A stretch of 64,000 bases of DNA from CAIOYC01 sp038327995. GTDB taxonomy: Bacteria; Pseudomonadota; Alphaproteobacteria; Caulobacterales; Caulobacteraceae. Below the pieces are notes generated by a model. That model worked only from the letters and a program-made list of their open reading frames with translations, searched no databases and was not told the origin of the DNA. The DNA lies in contig JBBQLP010000004.1 of NCBI GenBank assembly GCA_038327995.1, forward strand, positions 1 to 64,000. The letters are read 5' to 3'. Numbering within the stretch: position 1 is the first letter of the stretch; each line of letters begins with the position of its first letter. Shown here piece by piece: positions 46,885 to 55,555 of this stretch. A program made the position numbers and the translations under genes.

Positions 46885-47969
46885 CGCAGAGCCAGCGTCT
46901 GGATCAACAGAAACGCTACCCCGCCGAGCGCAAGCAGCGACAGGGTGACGACGGCGACAACGCGCAGCCCGGCCCTGGCGACGACCCGAACATCCACCCC
47001 CAGACCCAGCGCCGCCATCGACACAATGGTCAGCCAGGTCGCACCGTGCGCGGTCGGTTTGATCAGTCCTGTCGGAATGAGATCCAGTGTGCGCGCAGCG
47101 GCAAGGATCAGGAAGCCGAGGATGAACCAGGGCACAAGCTGGTGCACGCGGGGGCGGGGCCGATCATCCGCCGTCCCCCCATCTCCGCGTCCGTCCTCTG
47201 GGTCGCGGCGCCTGTGGGTTAGCAGCGACAGGACCAGCACAACGGGGCCGAGCATCAGGACCCGCACGAGCTTCACCAAGGTTCCGACCTGGGCCGAAAG
47301 CGAGCTGATCGGAGCGGTCGCCGCCAGCACCTGCGGCACCGCATAGACGGTCAATCCAGCCAGTACACCGAAGGCGCGGGGCGTCATGTGCAAACCGACC
47401 GCTAGTAGCGGCAATCCCAACACCACGGCCACGCCCAGGACGGCGGTGAAGGCGATGGAGGTCGCAACTTCGCCAGCGTCCGCGCCGATCACCGGCGCGA
47501 CCGCCGCGATGGCCGAGTTTCCGCAGATCGAGTTGCCACAGGCGATCAGGGTAGCCATCCGGTGCGGCAGGCCAAACAGGCGTCCGAGCCCATAGCTGAC
47601 CACCAGCGCCAGCGCCACCACGCCGACGATTCCGGCTAGCAGGCCTGCCCCCGCGCCCATCACCGCCCCCGCGCTGATCGTGACCCCGAGCAGTACGACG
47701 GCGATTTCCAGGAGGATTTTGGCGCTGAACGCGATCCCGGCGGTCCAGCGCTCGCCCGGCGTCCAGAGCGTGCGGATCGCTGTCCCAAGCAGGATGGCGA
47801 TGACCAGCGCCTCAAGCCATGCCCGCCCAAACAGTTGCGTCTCCACCCCCTGCATCGATGCCGCGACGACGGCCAGGCCGACACACAGGAGGATGCCCGG
47901 ACCGGCGTCAGTCAGCCTTCGACCAACTGGCCCGAGGCGATGGACGAGAGGGGCGGTCAGAATCATCAT
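46881..47969 (-). CDS. YeiH family putative sulfate exporter
   Basis: A 362-residue inner-membrane protein of the YeiH/UPF0324 family with about ten helices. Family features are ILLEIAVVLLGVTISAGAV, the polar motif ACGNSICGNSAIAAVAPVIG, and MAALGLGVDVRVVARAG near the C-terminus. The start is uncertain: ATG at 47969 or 47966, or an in-frame TTG at 47975. Members are predicted sulfite or sulfate exporters and often sit next to a LysR regulator, which is missing here. It converges with the CAP gene (3 nt overlap of stops). Confidence 0.88.
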   Translation of the reverse strand: MMILTAPLVHRLGPVGRRLTDAGPGILLCVGLAVVAASMQGVETQLFGRAWLEALVIAILLGTAIRTLWTPGERWTAGIAFSAKILLEIAVVLLGVTISAGAVMGAGAGLLAGIVGVVALALVVSYGLGRLFGLPHRMATLIACGNSICGNSAIAAVAPVIGADAGEVATSIAFTAVLGVAVVLGLPLLAVGLHMTPRAFGVLAGLTVYAVPQVLAATAPISSLSAQVGTLVKLVRVLMLGPVVLVLSLLTHRRRDPEDGRGDGGTADDRPRPRVHQLVPWFILGFLILAAARTLDLIPTGLIKPTAHGATWLTIVSMAALGLGVDVRVVARAGLRVVAVVTLSLLALGGVAFLLIQTLALR

Positions 47970-48166
47970 GAACAATGACGGCAGAGTCCCGACAATTCCA
48001 ACCCTTCACTGTGTCGGGCCGGAGGGGCCTCAGGCGCACACGCCAGCACCCTCGCCGGTTGTTCACCCCCAAGTTGAGAGCGACCCCCCCCCGGAACCGG
48101 TCGCGCCTCCCGTTCGTTCGGTCACGATAAGCGCTACCGCATCCGGGTACGCAATTGGGGCCTGTC

Positions 48167-48946
48167 ATGCGGTCGATGTTGAACAAGGTCCCGGCGGTTA
48201 CGCTGATCTTCTGGCTGATCAAGACCTTGGCCACAACGGTAGGCGAGACGGCGGCCGACTACCTCAATATGACGCTGAAGCTGGGCCTGCTCGCTACGTC
48301 GGGCCTCATGGCCGTTCTTCTGGTGGTTGCGCTCCTGGTCCAGCTCTGGACGCGTAAATACATACCCGCAATATACTGGCTTGTTGTCGTTCTGATTAGC
48401 GTGGTGGGAACCCTGATCTCGGACAATCTGGTCGACAATATGGGGGTCAGCCTCGAGATTTCGTCCTCCATATTTGCAGTCGCTTTAGCCGCAATTTTTT
48501 CCCTTTGGTATCTGAGTGAGAAAACGCTTTCGGTTCACACCATAACGACCACCAAGCGCGAGCTATTCTACTGGGCGGCAATCTTGTTTACGTTTTCCTT
48601 GGGCACCTCGGCGGGCGATCTGATCGCCGAAAAGCTCGGGCTGGGTTACGCTTGGTCGGTCGTGCTGTTCGTGTCGCTGATCGGCGCCATCTATGCCGTG
48701 TGGCGCTTTTTCAAGATCGACGCGGTGCTGGCGTTTTGGGCGGCTTACATTCTCACCCGGCCCCTGGGGGCTTCGACGGGCGATCTGTTGTCGCAGTCCC
48801 CCAAGGACGGCGGCCTGGGCCTCGGCGCGACCTGGACGAGCGTAATCTTCCTGGTCGCCATCGTCGGAATGGTCGTGATCGAAATCCGACGCCAAAAGCA
48901 CAGCGGAGAAGACGTCGGCGAGGCCGCTCAATCGCCGCGTGGTTAA
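48167..48946 (+). CDS. DUF347 four-repeat membrane protein (COG4705 type)
   Basis: A 259-residue membrane protein made of four tandem units of two helices each. Each unit carries a related polar motif at a helix edge: TTVGETAADYL, GTLISDNLVDNMG, GTSAGDLIAEKLGLGY and GASTGDLLSQSPKDGGLGLG. This is the DUF347 repeat; the function is unknown, though the recurring acidic motif inside the membrane suggests ion transport. ATG 48167 was chosen (GGGG at 6 nt); TTG 48155 or ATG 48176 are possible. The 197 bp upstream hold a nine-C run (48084-48092). Confidence 0.82.
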   Translation: MRSMLNKVPAVTLIFWLIKTLATTVGETAADYLNMTLKLGLLATSGLMAVLLVVALLVQLWTRKYIPAIYWLVVVLISVVGTLISDNLVDNMGVSLEISSSIFAVALAAIFSLWYLSEKTLSVHTITTTKRELFYWAAILFTFSLGTSAGDLIAEKLGLGYAWSVVLFVSLIGAIYAVWRFFKIDAVLAFWAAYILTRPLGASTGDLLSQSPKDGGLGLGATWTSVIFLVAIVGMVVIEIRRQKHSGEDVGEAAQSPRG

Positions 48947-48955
48947 ACGCCTCCT

Positions 48956-49975
48956 CTAGTTCCGAGCCCGGTCCACCAGCTTGCCCTTGCCGATCCAGGG
49001 CATCATGGCGCGCAGGCGCGCACCCACTTCCTCGATCTGGTGTTCGCCAAGGATGGCTCTGCGGGCCTTAAGGCTGGGCTGGCCGGCGGCGTTCTCCAGC
49101 ATGAAATCGCGCACAAAGCGGCCCTGCTGGATGTCGGCGAGGATGCGCTTCATCTCTGCCTTGGTCTCAGAGTTGATGACGCGGGGGCCGGAGACGTATT
49201 CACCGTATTCGGCGGTATTGGAGATCGAATAATTCATGTTGGCGATGCCGCCTTCGTAGATCAGGTCGACGATCAGCTTCACCTCGTGCAGACACTCGAA
49301 ATAGGCCATCTCTGGCGCGTATCCGGCCTCCACCAAAGTCTCGAACCCGGCACGGATCAGCTCTACGAGGCCACCGCACAAGACGGCCTGTTCGCCGAAG
49401 AGGTCCGTCTCGCACTCTTCGCGGAAGTTGGTCTCGATCACGCCCGACCGGCCTCCCCCAATTGCCGAAGCGTAGGCGAGGCCGAGATCCATCGCGCCAC
49501 CTGACGCGTCGTGGTGGACGGCAATCAGGCAGGGCACGCCGCCGCCCTTCTCGTATTCGCTTCGCACCGTGTGGCCGGGACCCTTGGGCGCCACCATCAG
49601 GACGTCGATGGTCTCTTTCGGTTCGATCAGGCGGAAGTGAACATTAAGACCGTGGGCGAACAGGAGCGCCGCGCCGTCGCGAATGTGGGGAGCGATTTCG
49701 GCGTTGTATATGTCGCGCTGATGCTCATCGGGAGCCAGCATCATGATCAGGTCTGCAGTGGCGGCCGCCTCGGCCACCGTGACGACCTTCAGGCCATCCG
49801 CTTCCACCTTCCTTGCCGTGGCTGACCCGGGCTTCAGCGCCACCACCACGTCGGTGCAACCGGAATCCTTCAGGTTCAACGCGTGGGCACGGCCCTGCGA
49901 GCCATAGCCGACGACGGCGATCTTCTTGCCGAGAATGCGGGCGAGGTCGGCGTCGCGGTCGTAATAAACGCGCAT
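48956..49975 (-). CDS. ilvC: Ketol-acid reductoisomerase (NADP+), class I
   Basis: Second step of valine and isoleucine synthesis, an Mg- and NADPH-dependent alkyl shift and reduction. The 339-residue product is the short class I form: Rossmann motif VVGYGSQGRAHALNLKDSG, the MAPKGPGHTVRSEYEKGGGV segment, metal ligands in DLFGEQAVLCGGLVELIRAG, and SNTAEYGEYVSG. GGAG precedes the ATG at 7 nt. It lies 45 bp downstream of ilvN on the same strand, probably in the ilvBNC operon. Confidence 0.97.
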   Translation of the reverse strand: MRVYYDRDADLARILGKKIAVVGYGSQGRAHALNLKDSGCTDVVVALKPGSATARKVEADGLKVVTVAEAAATADLIMMLAPDEHQRDIYNAEIAPHIRDGAALLFAHGLNVHFRLIEPKETIDVLMVAPKGPGHTVRSEYEKGGGVPCLIAVHHDASGGAMDLGLAYASAIGGGRSGVIETNFREECETDLFGEQAVLCGGLVELIRAGFETLVEAGYAPEMAYFECLHEVKLIVDLIYEGGIANMNYSISNTAEYGEYVSGPRVINSETKAEMKRILADIQQGRFVRDFMLENAAGQPSLKARRAILGEHQIEEVGARLRAMMPWIGKGKLVDRARN

Positions 49976-50020
49976 GAGGCAGCTCCAGAGGTCGGGGTCG
50001 GGGGAGGAAAGACGGGCGGA

Positions 50021-50581
50021 TCAGCCCCGTTCGGGGCCGCGACGGATGGACAGAACCCCGGTTCGGGAGGTCTCCACAAGCCCCAGAGGCCGCATAAGGG
50101 CCTCGAACTTGTCGATCTTGTCCGGTGCGCCAGTCAGCTCGAAGATGAAACTCTCGTGGGTGGTGTCGATAACGCGGGCGCGGAAGATGTCGGACACGCG
50201 CAAGGCCTCGACCCGCTCCGCACCGTGACCCGCCACCTTGATCAGGGCAAGTTCGCGCTCCACCCCCTCGGCGTCGGCGCCCACGTCGGTGACGCTGCGG
50301 ACCTGGATGATCTTTTCGAGCTGGGCCTTGATCTGGGCCAGCACATGGGGCGCGCCGCGCGTGACGACGGTGATGCGTGAGGTGTGGGCGGCGTGATCGG
50401 TCTCGGCAACCGTCAGGCTCTCGATGTTGTAACCGCGCGCCGCGAACATCCCGACCACCCGGTGCAGCACCCCCGGTTCATTGTCGACGATGGCGGCGAA
50501 GGTGGCTTTGCGCTCAGGTTGGGGCGCGGCGGAAAGGTCGTAGGCTGAAGTAGGCGTTGAGTTGGGGGTCTTATCGCTCAT
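50021..50581 (-). CDS. ilvN: Acetolactate synthase small (regulatory) subunit
   Basis: Regulatory subunit that binds valine and activates the catalytic subunit. The 186-residue product has the N-terminal ACT domain (AIVDNEPGVLHRVVGMFAAR, then GYNIESLTV) and the C-terminal ALS small-subunit domain (FRARVIDTTHESFIFELTGA). This is the long (IlvH-like) form. The ATG at 50581 overlaps the ilvB stop (TGATG). A 20-residue polar N-terminal extension precedes the ACT domain. Confidence 0.96.
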   Translation of the reverse strand: MSDKTPNSTPTSAYDLSAAPQPERKATFAAIVDNEPGVLHRVVGMFAARGYNIESLTVAETDHAAHTSRITVVTRGAPHVLAQIKAQLEKIIQVRSVTDVGADAEGVERELALIKVAGHGAERVEALRVSDIFRARVIDTTHESFIFELTGAPDKIDKFEALMRPLGLVETSRTGVLSIRRGPERG

Positions 50582-52413
50582 CACACCAGCTTCCGTCCCG
50601 CGTCGTCGATCACCGAGCCGATGTCTTCGGCCGCAGCCATATCGCCCAGCAGCATATCGTTGTGGGCCTTGCCGGAGGGGATCATCGGGAAGCAGTTCTC
50701 GTCCTTGGCCACGCGGCAGTCAAAGACCACCGGCTTGTCGCTTCCGATCATGGCGCGGATAGCGTCGTCGAGTTCTTCCGGCTTATCGGCGCGCAGACCG
50801 ACCGCGCCATAGGCCTCGGCCAGCTTCACGAAGTCCGGCAGGCTGGACGAATAGGAATGGCTGTAGCGTTCCCCATGCAGGAGTTGCTGCCACTGCCGCA
50901 CCATTCCCATCCATTCGTTGTTCAGGATCATCACCTTCACCGGCAGATCGTATTGGACGGCGGTGGAAAGCTCCTGGATGCACATCTGGATCGAGGCCTC
51001 GCCGGCGATGTCGATCACGAGGGCGCCGGGATGGGCCATTTGCACGCCGATGGCGGCGGGCAGGCCATAGCCCATGGTGCCGAGCCCGCCGGAGGTCATC
51101 CAGCGGTTCGGCTGTTCGAAGGGAAAGAACTGCGCCGCCCACATCTGGTGCTGGCCGACTTCGGTGGTGATGAATATTTCGCGACCGGAGGCTTTCGTCA
51201 GCGCCGCCAGCCGCTGAATGGCCAGTTGCGGCTTGATGATGTCGGAGGAGGGAGCGTAAGCGAACCCCTTGCGCGCGCGCCATGCGTCGATCTGCGCCCA
51301 CCAGGGCTTCAGCACCGAGACTGAGCGGCGGGGCTTGGCCATCCACAACTCATTCATCGCTGTCAGCACCCGGCCCGCGTCGCCGACGATGGCCACGTCC
51401 GCGCGCACGATCTTGCCGATGGACGAGGGGTCGATGTCGATATGGATCTTCTGTGACCCCGGCGAGAAGGCGTCGAGCCGCCCTGTCACCCGGTCGTCGT
51501 ACCTTGCGCCGACGCAGATCATCACGTCGCAGTCGTGCATGGCGTGGTTGGCTTCGAACGCGCCATGCATCCCCACCATGCCGAGCCACTGCGGATCGCT
51601 GGCCGGAAACGCGCCTAGCCCCATCAGGGTGGATGTCACAGGAATGCCCGTGGCGCGGGCGAAGGTGCGTAAGGCGTCCGACGCCTCAGGCCCTGCGTTT
51701 ATGACCCCGCCGCCGGAGTAGAGGATCGGGCGTTCGGCCTTGGCAATCATCGCCACCGCCTCGGCGATGCGCGCGGCGTCGCCCTCGATGCGCGGGGCGT
51801 AGGCGTGGGAGAAGCGCACCTCGGACGGGCCCTGATAGACGGTCCGGGCGAACTGCACGTCCTTGGGGATGTCCACCAGCACTGGACCCGGACGGCCCGT
51901 GGTGGCGATGCGGAAGGCTTCGTGCATGGCGCGGGGCAGGTCTGCCGCGTCGCGCACCAGGACGTTGTGCTTGGTGACGGAGCGGGTGACGCCTACCGTG
52001 TCGCACTCCTGAAAGGCGTCGGTGCCAATCAGGGCGGTAGGCACCTGGCCGGTGATCACCACCATCGGGATGGAGTCCATCAGGGCGTCGGCGATGCCGG
52101 TGACGGCATTGGTTGCGCCGGGACCGGAGGTGACCAGCACCACCCCGCACTTGCCGGTGGAGCGGGCGTAGCCCTCCGCCGCGTGCGCCGCCCCCTGTTC
52201 GTGACGCACCAGTACGTGCTTCAGGCGCGGTCCAAATCTTTCGGTGTCCCTGAACAGGGCGTCATAGATCGGCAGCACCGCTCCGCCCGGATAGCCGAAC
52301 AACACTTCGACCCCGTTGTCGACCAACGCCCGCACCACGACTTCAGCGCCCGTCAGCAGCGGGGCGGGGGAGGGGGCCGGAGCCTCGGTCTCGATGGGTT
52401 GGTGAAGAGTCAT
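50581..52413 (-). CDS. ilvB: Acetolactate synthase large (catalytic) subunit
   Basis: Thiamine-diphosphate enzyme that condenses pyruvate with pyruvate or 2-oxobutyrate. The 610-residue product has the N-terminal catalytic Glu region (VLVRHEQGAAHAAEGYARST), FAD-binding middle domain, and the ThDP motif GEASIQMCIQELSTAVQYDL with the following NN pair (MILNNEWMGMVRQWQQLL). It shares 1 nt with ilvN. It is preceded by a 133 bp leader with a leader peptide and attenuator, so expression is probably controlled by branched-chain amino acid supply. Confidence 0.97.
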   Translation of the reverse strand: MTLHQPIETEAPAPSPAPLLTGAEVVVRALVDNGVEVLFGYPGGAVLPIYDALFRDTERFGPRLKHVLVRHEQGAAHAAEGYARSTGKCGVVLVTSGPGATNAVTGIADALMDSIPMVVITGQVPTALIGTDAFQECDTVGVTRSVTKHNVLVRDAADLPRAMHEAFRIATTGRPGPVLVDIPKDVQFARTVYQGPSEVRFSHAYAPRIEGDAARIAEAVAMIAKAERPILYSGGGVINAGPEASDALRTFARATGIPVTSTLMGLGAFPASDPQWLGMVGMHGAFEANHAMHDCDVMICVGARYDDRVTGRLDAFSPGSQKIHIDIDPSSIGKIVRADVAIVGDAGRVLTAMNELWMAKPRRSVSVLKPWWAQIDAWRARKGFAYAPSSDIIKPQLAIQRLAALTKASGREIFITTEVGQHQMWAAQFFPFEQPNRWMTSGGLGTMGYGLPAAIGVQMAHPGALVIDIAGEASIQMCIQELSTAVQYDLPVKVMILNNEWMGMVRQWQQLLHGERYSHSYSSSLPDFVKLAEAYGAVGLRADKPEELDDAIRAMIGSDKPVVFDCRVAKDENCFPMIPSGKAHNDMLLGDMAAAEDIGSVIDDAGRKLV

Positions 52414-52445
52414 GGCATTTCAGGTGGTGAAGGGCTGAGGGCAAT

Positions 52446-52519
52446 AAAAAAGGCCCCCGAAGGAGCCTGCGTGCGCGACCGTGGGCAGAGCGATCTTGAG
52501 ATCACCCCGTGACGGTCGC
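52446..52519 (-). promoter_or_regulatory. ilvB attenuator (pause hairpin plus terminator)
   Basis: On the minus strand GCGACCGT (52512-52519) pairs perfectly with ACGGTCGC (52475-52482); the first arm lies inside the leader-peptide codons. It is followed by a terminator GGCTCC-TTCG-GGGGCC (52452-52467) with six Ts (52446-52451), ending 32 nt before the ilvB ATG. I could not derive the competing antiterminator by eye. A TTGACG hexamer at 52597-52602 is a possible -35 for the leader transcript, without a clear -10. Confidence 0.85.
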
Positions 52520-52546
52520 TTCGATAATTACTAGGCAAATGCGCAA
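52502..52546 (-). CDS. ilvBN leader peptide, 14 aa
   Basis: A short frame reading MRICLVIIEATVTG (TTG start read as Met). Five of residues 3-8 are Ile, Leu or Val, encoded in a run ATT-TGC-CTA-GTA-ATT-ATC that includes rare-looking CTA and GTA codons for this GC-rich genome. GGAG lies 8 nt before the TTG. The stop is followed directly by the pause/terminator structure. This is the classic layout for ribosome-mediated attenuation by branched-chain aminoacyl-tRNA levels; attenuation of ilvBN has been described in Caulobacter crescentus, as I recall. Confidence 0.85.
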   Translation of the reverse strand: MRICLVIIEATVTG

Positions 52547-52691
52547 GTTTCTTGCTCCAAGTCTTACCTTTAGTGCTTCGCACGGGTAGGATTTTGCGTC
52601 AAGGACGATATCTACGTCTTTCGCCAAGGAGGAAGGAAAATACGGGCGCCGTTTGCTCTCTCCGCTGCGAGAGGGTGATGTCCGGGCCAGC

Positions 52692-54536
52692 CTAGCGCTC
52701 CACCTGCCCTACATCGCGCACCGCTCCCCGCGCGGCTGAGGTGGTCATGGCGGCGTAGGCTCTTAGGGCAGGGGTGATTTTGCGGGGGCGGGGGTTCTGG
52801 GGTTTGAAGCCCTTTGACGCCTGCATCGCCTGCCGCTCAGCCACCACGGCGTCGGACACAGCGAGGTGGATGGAGCGTGCGGGGATGTCGATTTCGATGC
52901 GGTCGCCGTTCTGCACCAGCGCGATCAGGCCGCCTTCCGCCGCTTCGGGGGAGATGTGACCGATGGAGAGGCCAGAGGTGCCGCCGGAAAAGCGCCCATC
53001 GGTGACGAGCGCGCAGGCTTTGCCCAGCCCCTTCGATTTTATGTAGCTGGTCGGGTAGAGCATCTCCTGCATTCCCGGACCGCCGCGCGGCCCTTCGTAG
53101 CGGATCACTACCACCTCGCCCGCCACGACCTTGCCGGTCAGGATGGCGGAGACCGCGTCGTCTTGGCTCTCGAACACCTTGGCGGGTCCCGCGAAGATCA
53201 GGATGCTTTCGTCCACCCCCGCCGTCTTCACGATGCAGCCGTCCGGCGCCAGGTTGCCGGTTAGCACCGCCAGCCCGCCGTCCTGGCTGAAGGCGTGGAC
53301 TGCGCTCCTGATCACGCCTGTTTCGCGGTCGAGGTCCAGCGCGTCCCAGCGCTCGGACTGGCTGAACGCGGTCTGGGTCGGAACGCCGCCGGGCGCGGCG
53401 CGATAGAAGTCCTGCACCACCTCGGAATTGGTCTGGGCGATGTCCCAGCGCGCCACCGCCTCGGCCAGGGTCCTGCTGTGAACGGTCGGCAGATTAGTTT
53501 TCAGGAGCCCCGCCCGGTCGAGTTCGCCAAGGATGGCCATGACGCCGCCAGCGCGGTGCACGTCCTCCATGTGCACGTCGGCCTTGGCGGGCGCGACCTT
53601 GCAGAGGCAGGGAACATGGCGGGAAAGACGGTCAATGTCGGCCATGGTGAAGTCCACCTCCGCCTCATGGGCGGCCGCGAGCAGGTGCAGCACCGTATTG
53701 GTTGATCCGCCCATAGCGATATCGAGGCACATGGCGTTCTCGAACGCAGCTTTGGAGGCGATGGCGCGGGGGAGGGCGGTTGGGTCATCCTGTTCGTAGT
53801 AGCGCTTGGCGAGATCGACGATCACGTGCCCGGCTTCAAGGAACAGCCGCTCGCGGTCGGCATGGGTGGCCAGGGTCGAGCCGTTGCCCGGCAAAGAGAG
53901 TCCCAGCGCCTCGGTCAGGCAATTCATCGAATTGGCGGTGAACATCCCCGAACAGGAACCGCAGGTGGGGCAGGCCGCGCGCTCGATCGCCTTCACGTCG
54001 TCGTCGGAGATGGAGTCGTCGGCGGCGGCGACCATGGCGTCCACGAGGTCAAGAGCCACGGTCTTGCCTTTCAGCACCACCTTGCCTGCCTCCATCGGTC
54101 CGCCGGAGACGAACACCACGGGGATGTTGATCCGCAGCGCCGCCATCAGCATTCCCGGCGTGATCTTGTCGCAGTTGGAGATGCAGACCATGGCGTCGGC
54201 GCAGTGGGCGTTGACCATATATTCCACGCTGTCGGCGATCAGTTCGCGCGAGGGCAGGGAATAGAGCATCCCGTCGTGGCCCATGGCGATGCCGTCGTCT
54301 ACGGCGATGGTGTTGAACTCCTTGGCCACTCCGCCCGCACGCTCGATCTCTCTGGCCACCAATTGGCCGAGGTCCTTCAAATGCACGTGTCCCGGCACGA
54401 ACTGGGTGAAGGAATTGCAGACGGCGATGATCGGCTTGCCGAAGTCGCTGTCCTTCATTCCGGTTGCGCGCCACAGGCCCCGCGCGCCCGCCATGTTGCG
54501 ACCGTGAGTGGTAGTGCGGGAACGATAGGCGGGCAT
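52692..54536 (-). CDS. ilvD: Dihydroxy-acid dehydratase
   Basis: Third step of valine and isoleucine synthesis, an iron-sulfur dehydratase. The 614-residue product has the signatures AVCNSFTQFVPGHVHLKDLG, the cluster Cys in ISNCDKITPGM, CPTCGSCSGMFTANSMNCL, and GRFSGGTSGLSIGHISPEAA near the C-terminus. Three conserved cysteines are visible. It lies upstream of the ilvB leader on the same strand, separated by 145 bp from the leader peptide, so it is probably a separate transcript or the head of a longer one. Confidence 0.97.
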   Translation of the reverse strand: MPAYRSRTTTHGRNMAGARGLWRATGMKDSDFGKPIIAVCNSFTQFVPGHVHLKDLGQLVAREIERAGGVAKEFNTIAVDDGIAMGHDGMLYSLPSRELIADSVEYMVNAHCADAMVCISNCDKITPGMLMAALRINIPVVFVSGGPMEAGKVVLKGKTVALDLVDAMVAAADDSISDDDVKAIERAACPTCGSCSGMFTANSMNCLTEALGLSLPGNGSTLATHADRERLFLEAGHVIVDLAKRYYEQDDPTALPRAIASKAAFENAMCLDIAMGGSTNTVLHLLAAAHEAEVDFTMADIDRLSRHVPCLCKVAPAKADVHMEDVHRAGGVMAILGELDRAGLLKTNLPTVHSRTLAEAVARWDIAQTNSEVVQDFYRAAPGGVPTQTAFSQSERWDALDLDRETGVIRSAVHAFSQDGGLAVLTGNLAPDGCIVKTAGVDESILIFAGPAKVFESQDDAVSAILTGKVVAGEVVVIRYEGPRGGPGMQEMLYPTSYIKSKGLGKACALVTDGRFSGGTSGLSIGHISPEAAEGGLIALVQNGDRIEIDIPARSIHLAVSDAVVAERQAMQASKGFKPQNPRPRKITPALRAYAAMTTSAARGAVRDVGQVER

Positions 54537-54756
54537 GGAATCGAAACTCGCGGGAGATTGGGATAGGACGGTTTCGACGGTCTATAGCGCCTCTCAGCGC
54601 AAATCTCGCCCCTTTCAGCGGCGAAGAGGCTGGTGTTGGCGCAACAATCTTGCGTGGCGCGCCTATTTGCTGTGGGAGAAGCGCGGCTGGGACGCTATGC
54701 GGACTTGCGCGCCGGGGGGCGCCGCCTAAGGTCCGCGCGACATCACGGGGGAGCCA

Positions 54757-55554
54757 ATGTCTGAACCGCCCATGCCGTTGGAAGCCGTGCGCGCCCGCAT
54801 TGATGTGGTCGATGACGCGCTTCTGCGGCTGCTCGACGAGCGGGCCGGGCTGGCGGGCGCCGTGGCGGCGGCAAAGCGGGCGGCGGCGGGAGACGGTCCG
54901 GTTCCCTTTGGCCTGAGGCCCGCGCGGGAAACGCAGGTGATCCGGCGCTTGCTGGCGCGCTCCCATCCCGGCGCTTCGACCGCGCTGGTGGTGCGGCTGT
55001 GGCGTGAGCTAATGGGCGAGAGCCTTGCCGCACAAGGACCGTTTTCGATCACCGCCTTCGCCGGGCGCGATCCGGCGCGAATGGCGGAACTGGCGCGGCT
55101 GAGGTTCGGCGCGGCCCCGCCCCTGACGATGGTCAACAACGCGGAGGCGGCCCTGGCGGCGGCCAAGCGGTCTGGTGGTGTGGCGCTCTTGCCGCTCGAT
55201 ACGAGCTCCGCGCCGTGGGGACGATTGCTGGCTGAGCCTGGACTTCGCTGTTTCGCCATCTTGCCCTGCCTCTCCGCTTGGGGACCGCCCGCTGCGCTCG
55301 CCGTGGCGTCGGTGGAGGTCGAGCCTTCGGGGTCGGACCAGACCCTTTGGGTGACGGACGCTGGCGATCCCGCCGCCATCATCATTGGCCAGTTGAGTGC
55401 CGAGGGGCTGGCGGCGGAGCTTCTCCGCGAAGCAGGGGGGCTGAAACTCTTCACCCTCGCCGGATATGTACAGGCGGAGGACCCACGCCTGCACCGCGCG
55501 CCGGGTCGTTTGTCGGGCGTCATCGGCGCCGCGCCCCTGGCGTTCGACCCGTAA
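54757..55554 (+). CDS. Chorismate mutase with degenerate prephenate-dehydratase-like C-terminus
   Basis: A 265-residue protein. Residues about 8-95 form an AroQ-type chorismate mutase helix bundle (LEAVRARIDVVDDALLRLLD, then the Arg-Glu pair in RPARETQVIRRLL). The remaining 170 residues look like a periplasmic-binding-protein-type fold, with MVNNAEAALAAAKRSGGVAL and ITAFAGRDPARMAELARLRF, as in the prephenate dehydratase part of PheA. The TRF motif essential for dehydratase is not visible, and neither is the ACT regulatory signature. It may be a monofunctional mutase. The ATG has GGGGAG just upstream. Confidence 0.82.
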   Translation: MSEPPMPLEAVRARIDVVDDALLRLLDERAGLAGAVAAAKRAAAGDGPVPFGLRPARETQVIRRLLARSHPGASTALVVRLWRELMGESLAAQGPFSITAFAGRDPARMAELARLRFGAAPPLTMVNNAEAALAAAKRSGGVALLPLDTSSAPWGRLLAEPGLRCFAILPCLSAWGPPAALAVASVEVEPSGSDQTLWVTDAGDPAAIIIGQLSAEGLAAELLREAGGLKLFTLAGYVQAEDPRLHRAPGRLSGVIGAAPLAFDP

Positions 55555-55555
55555 C

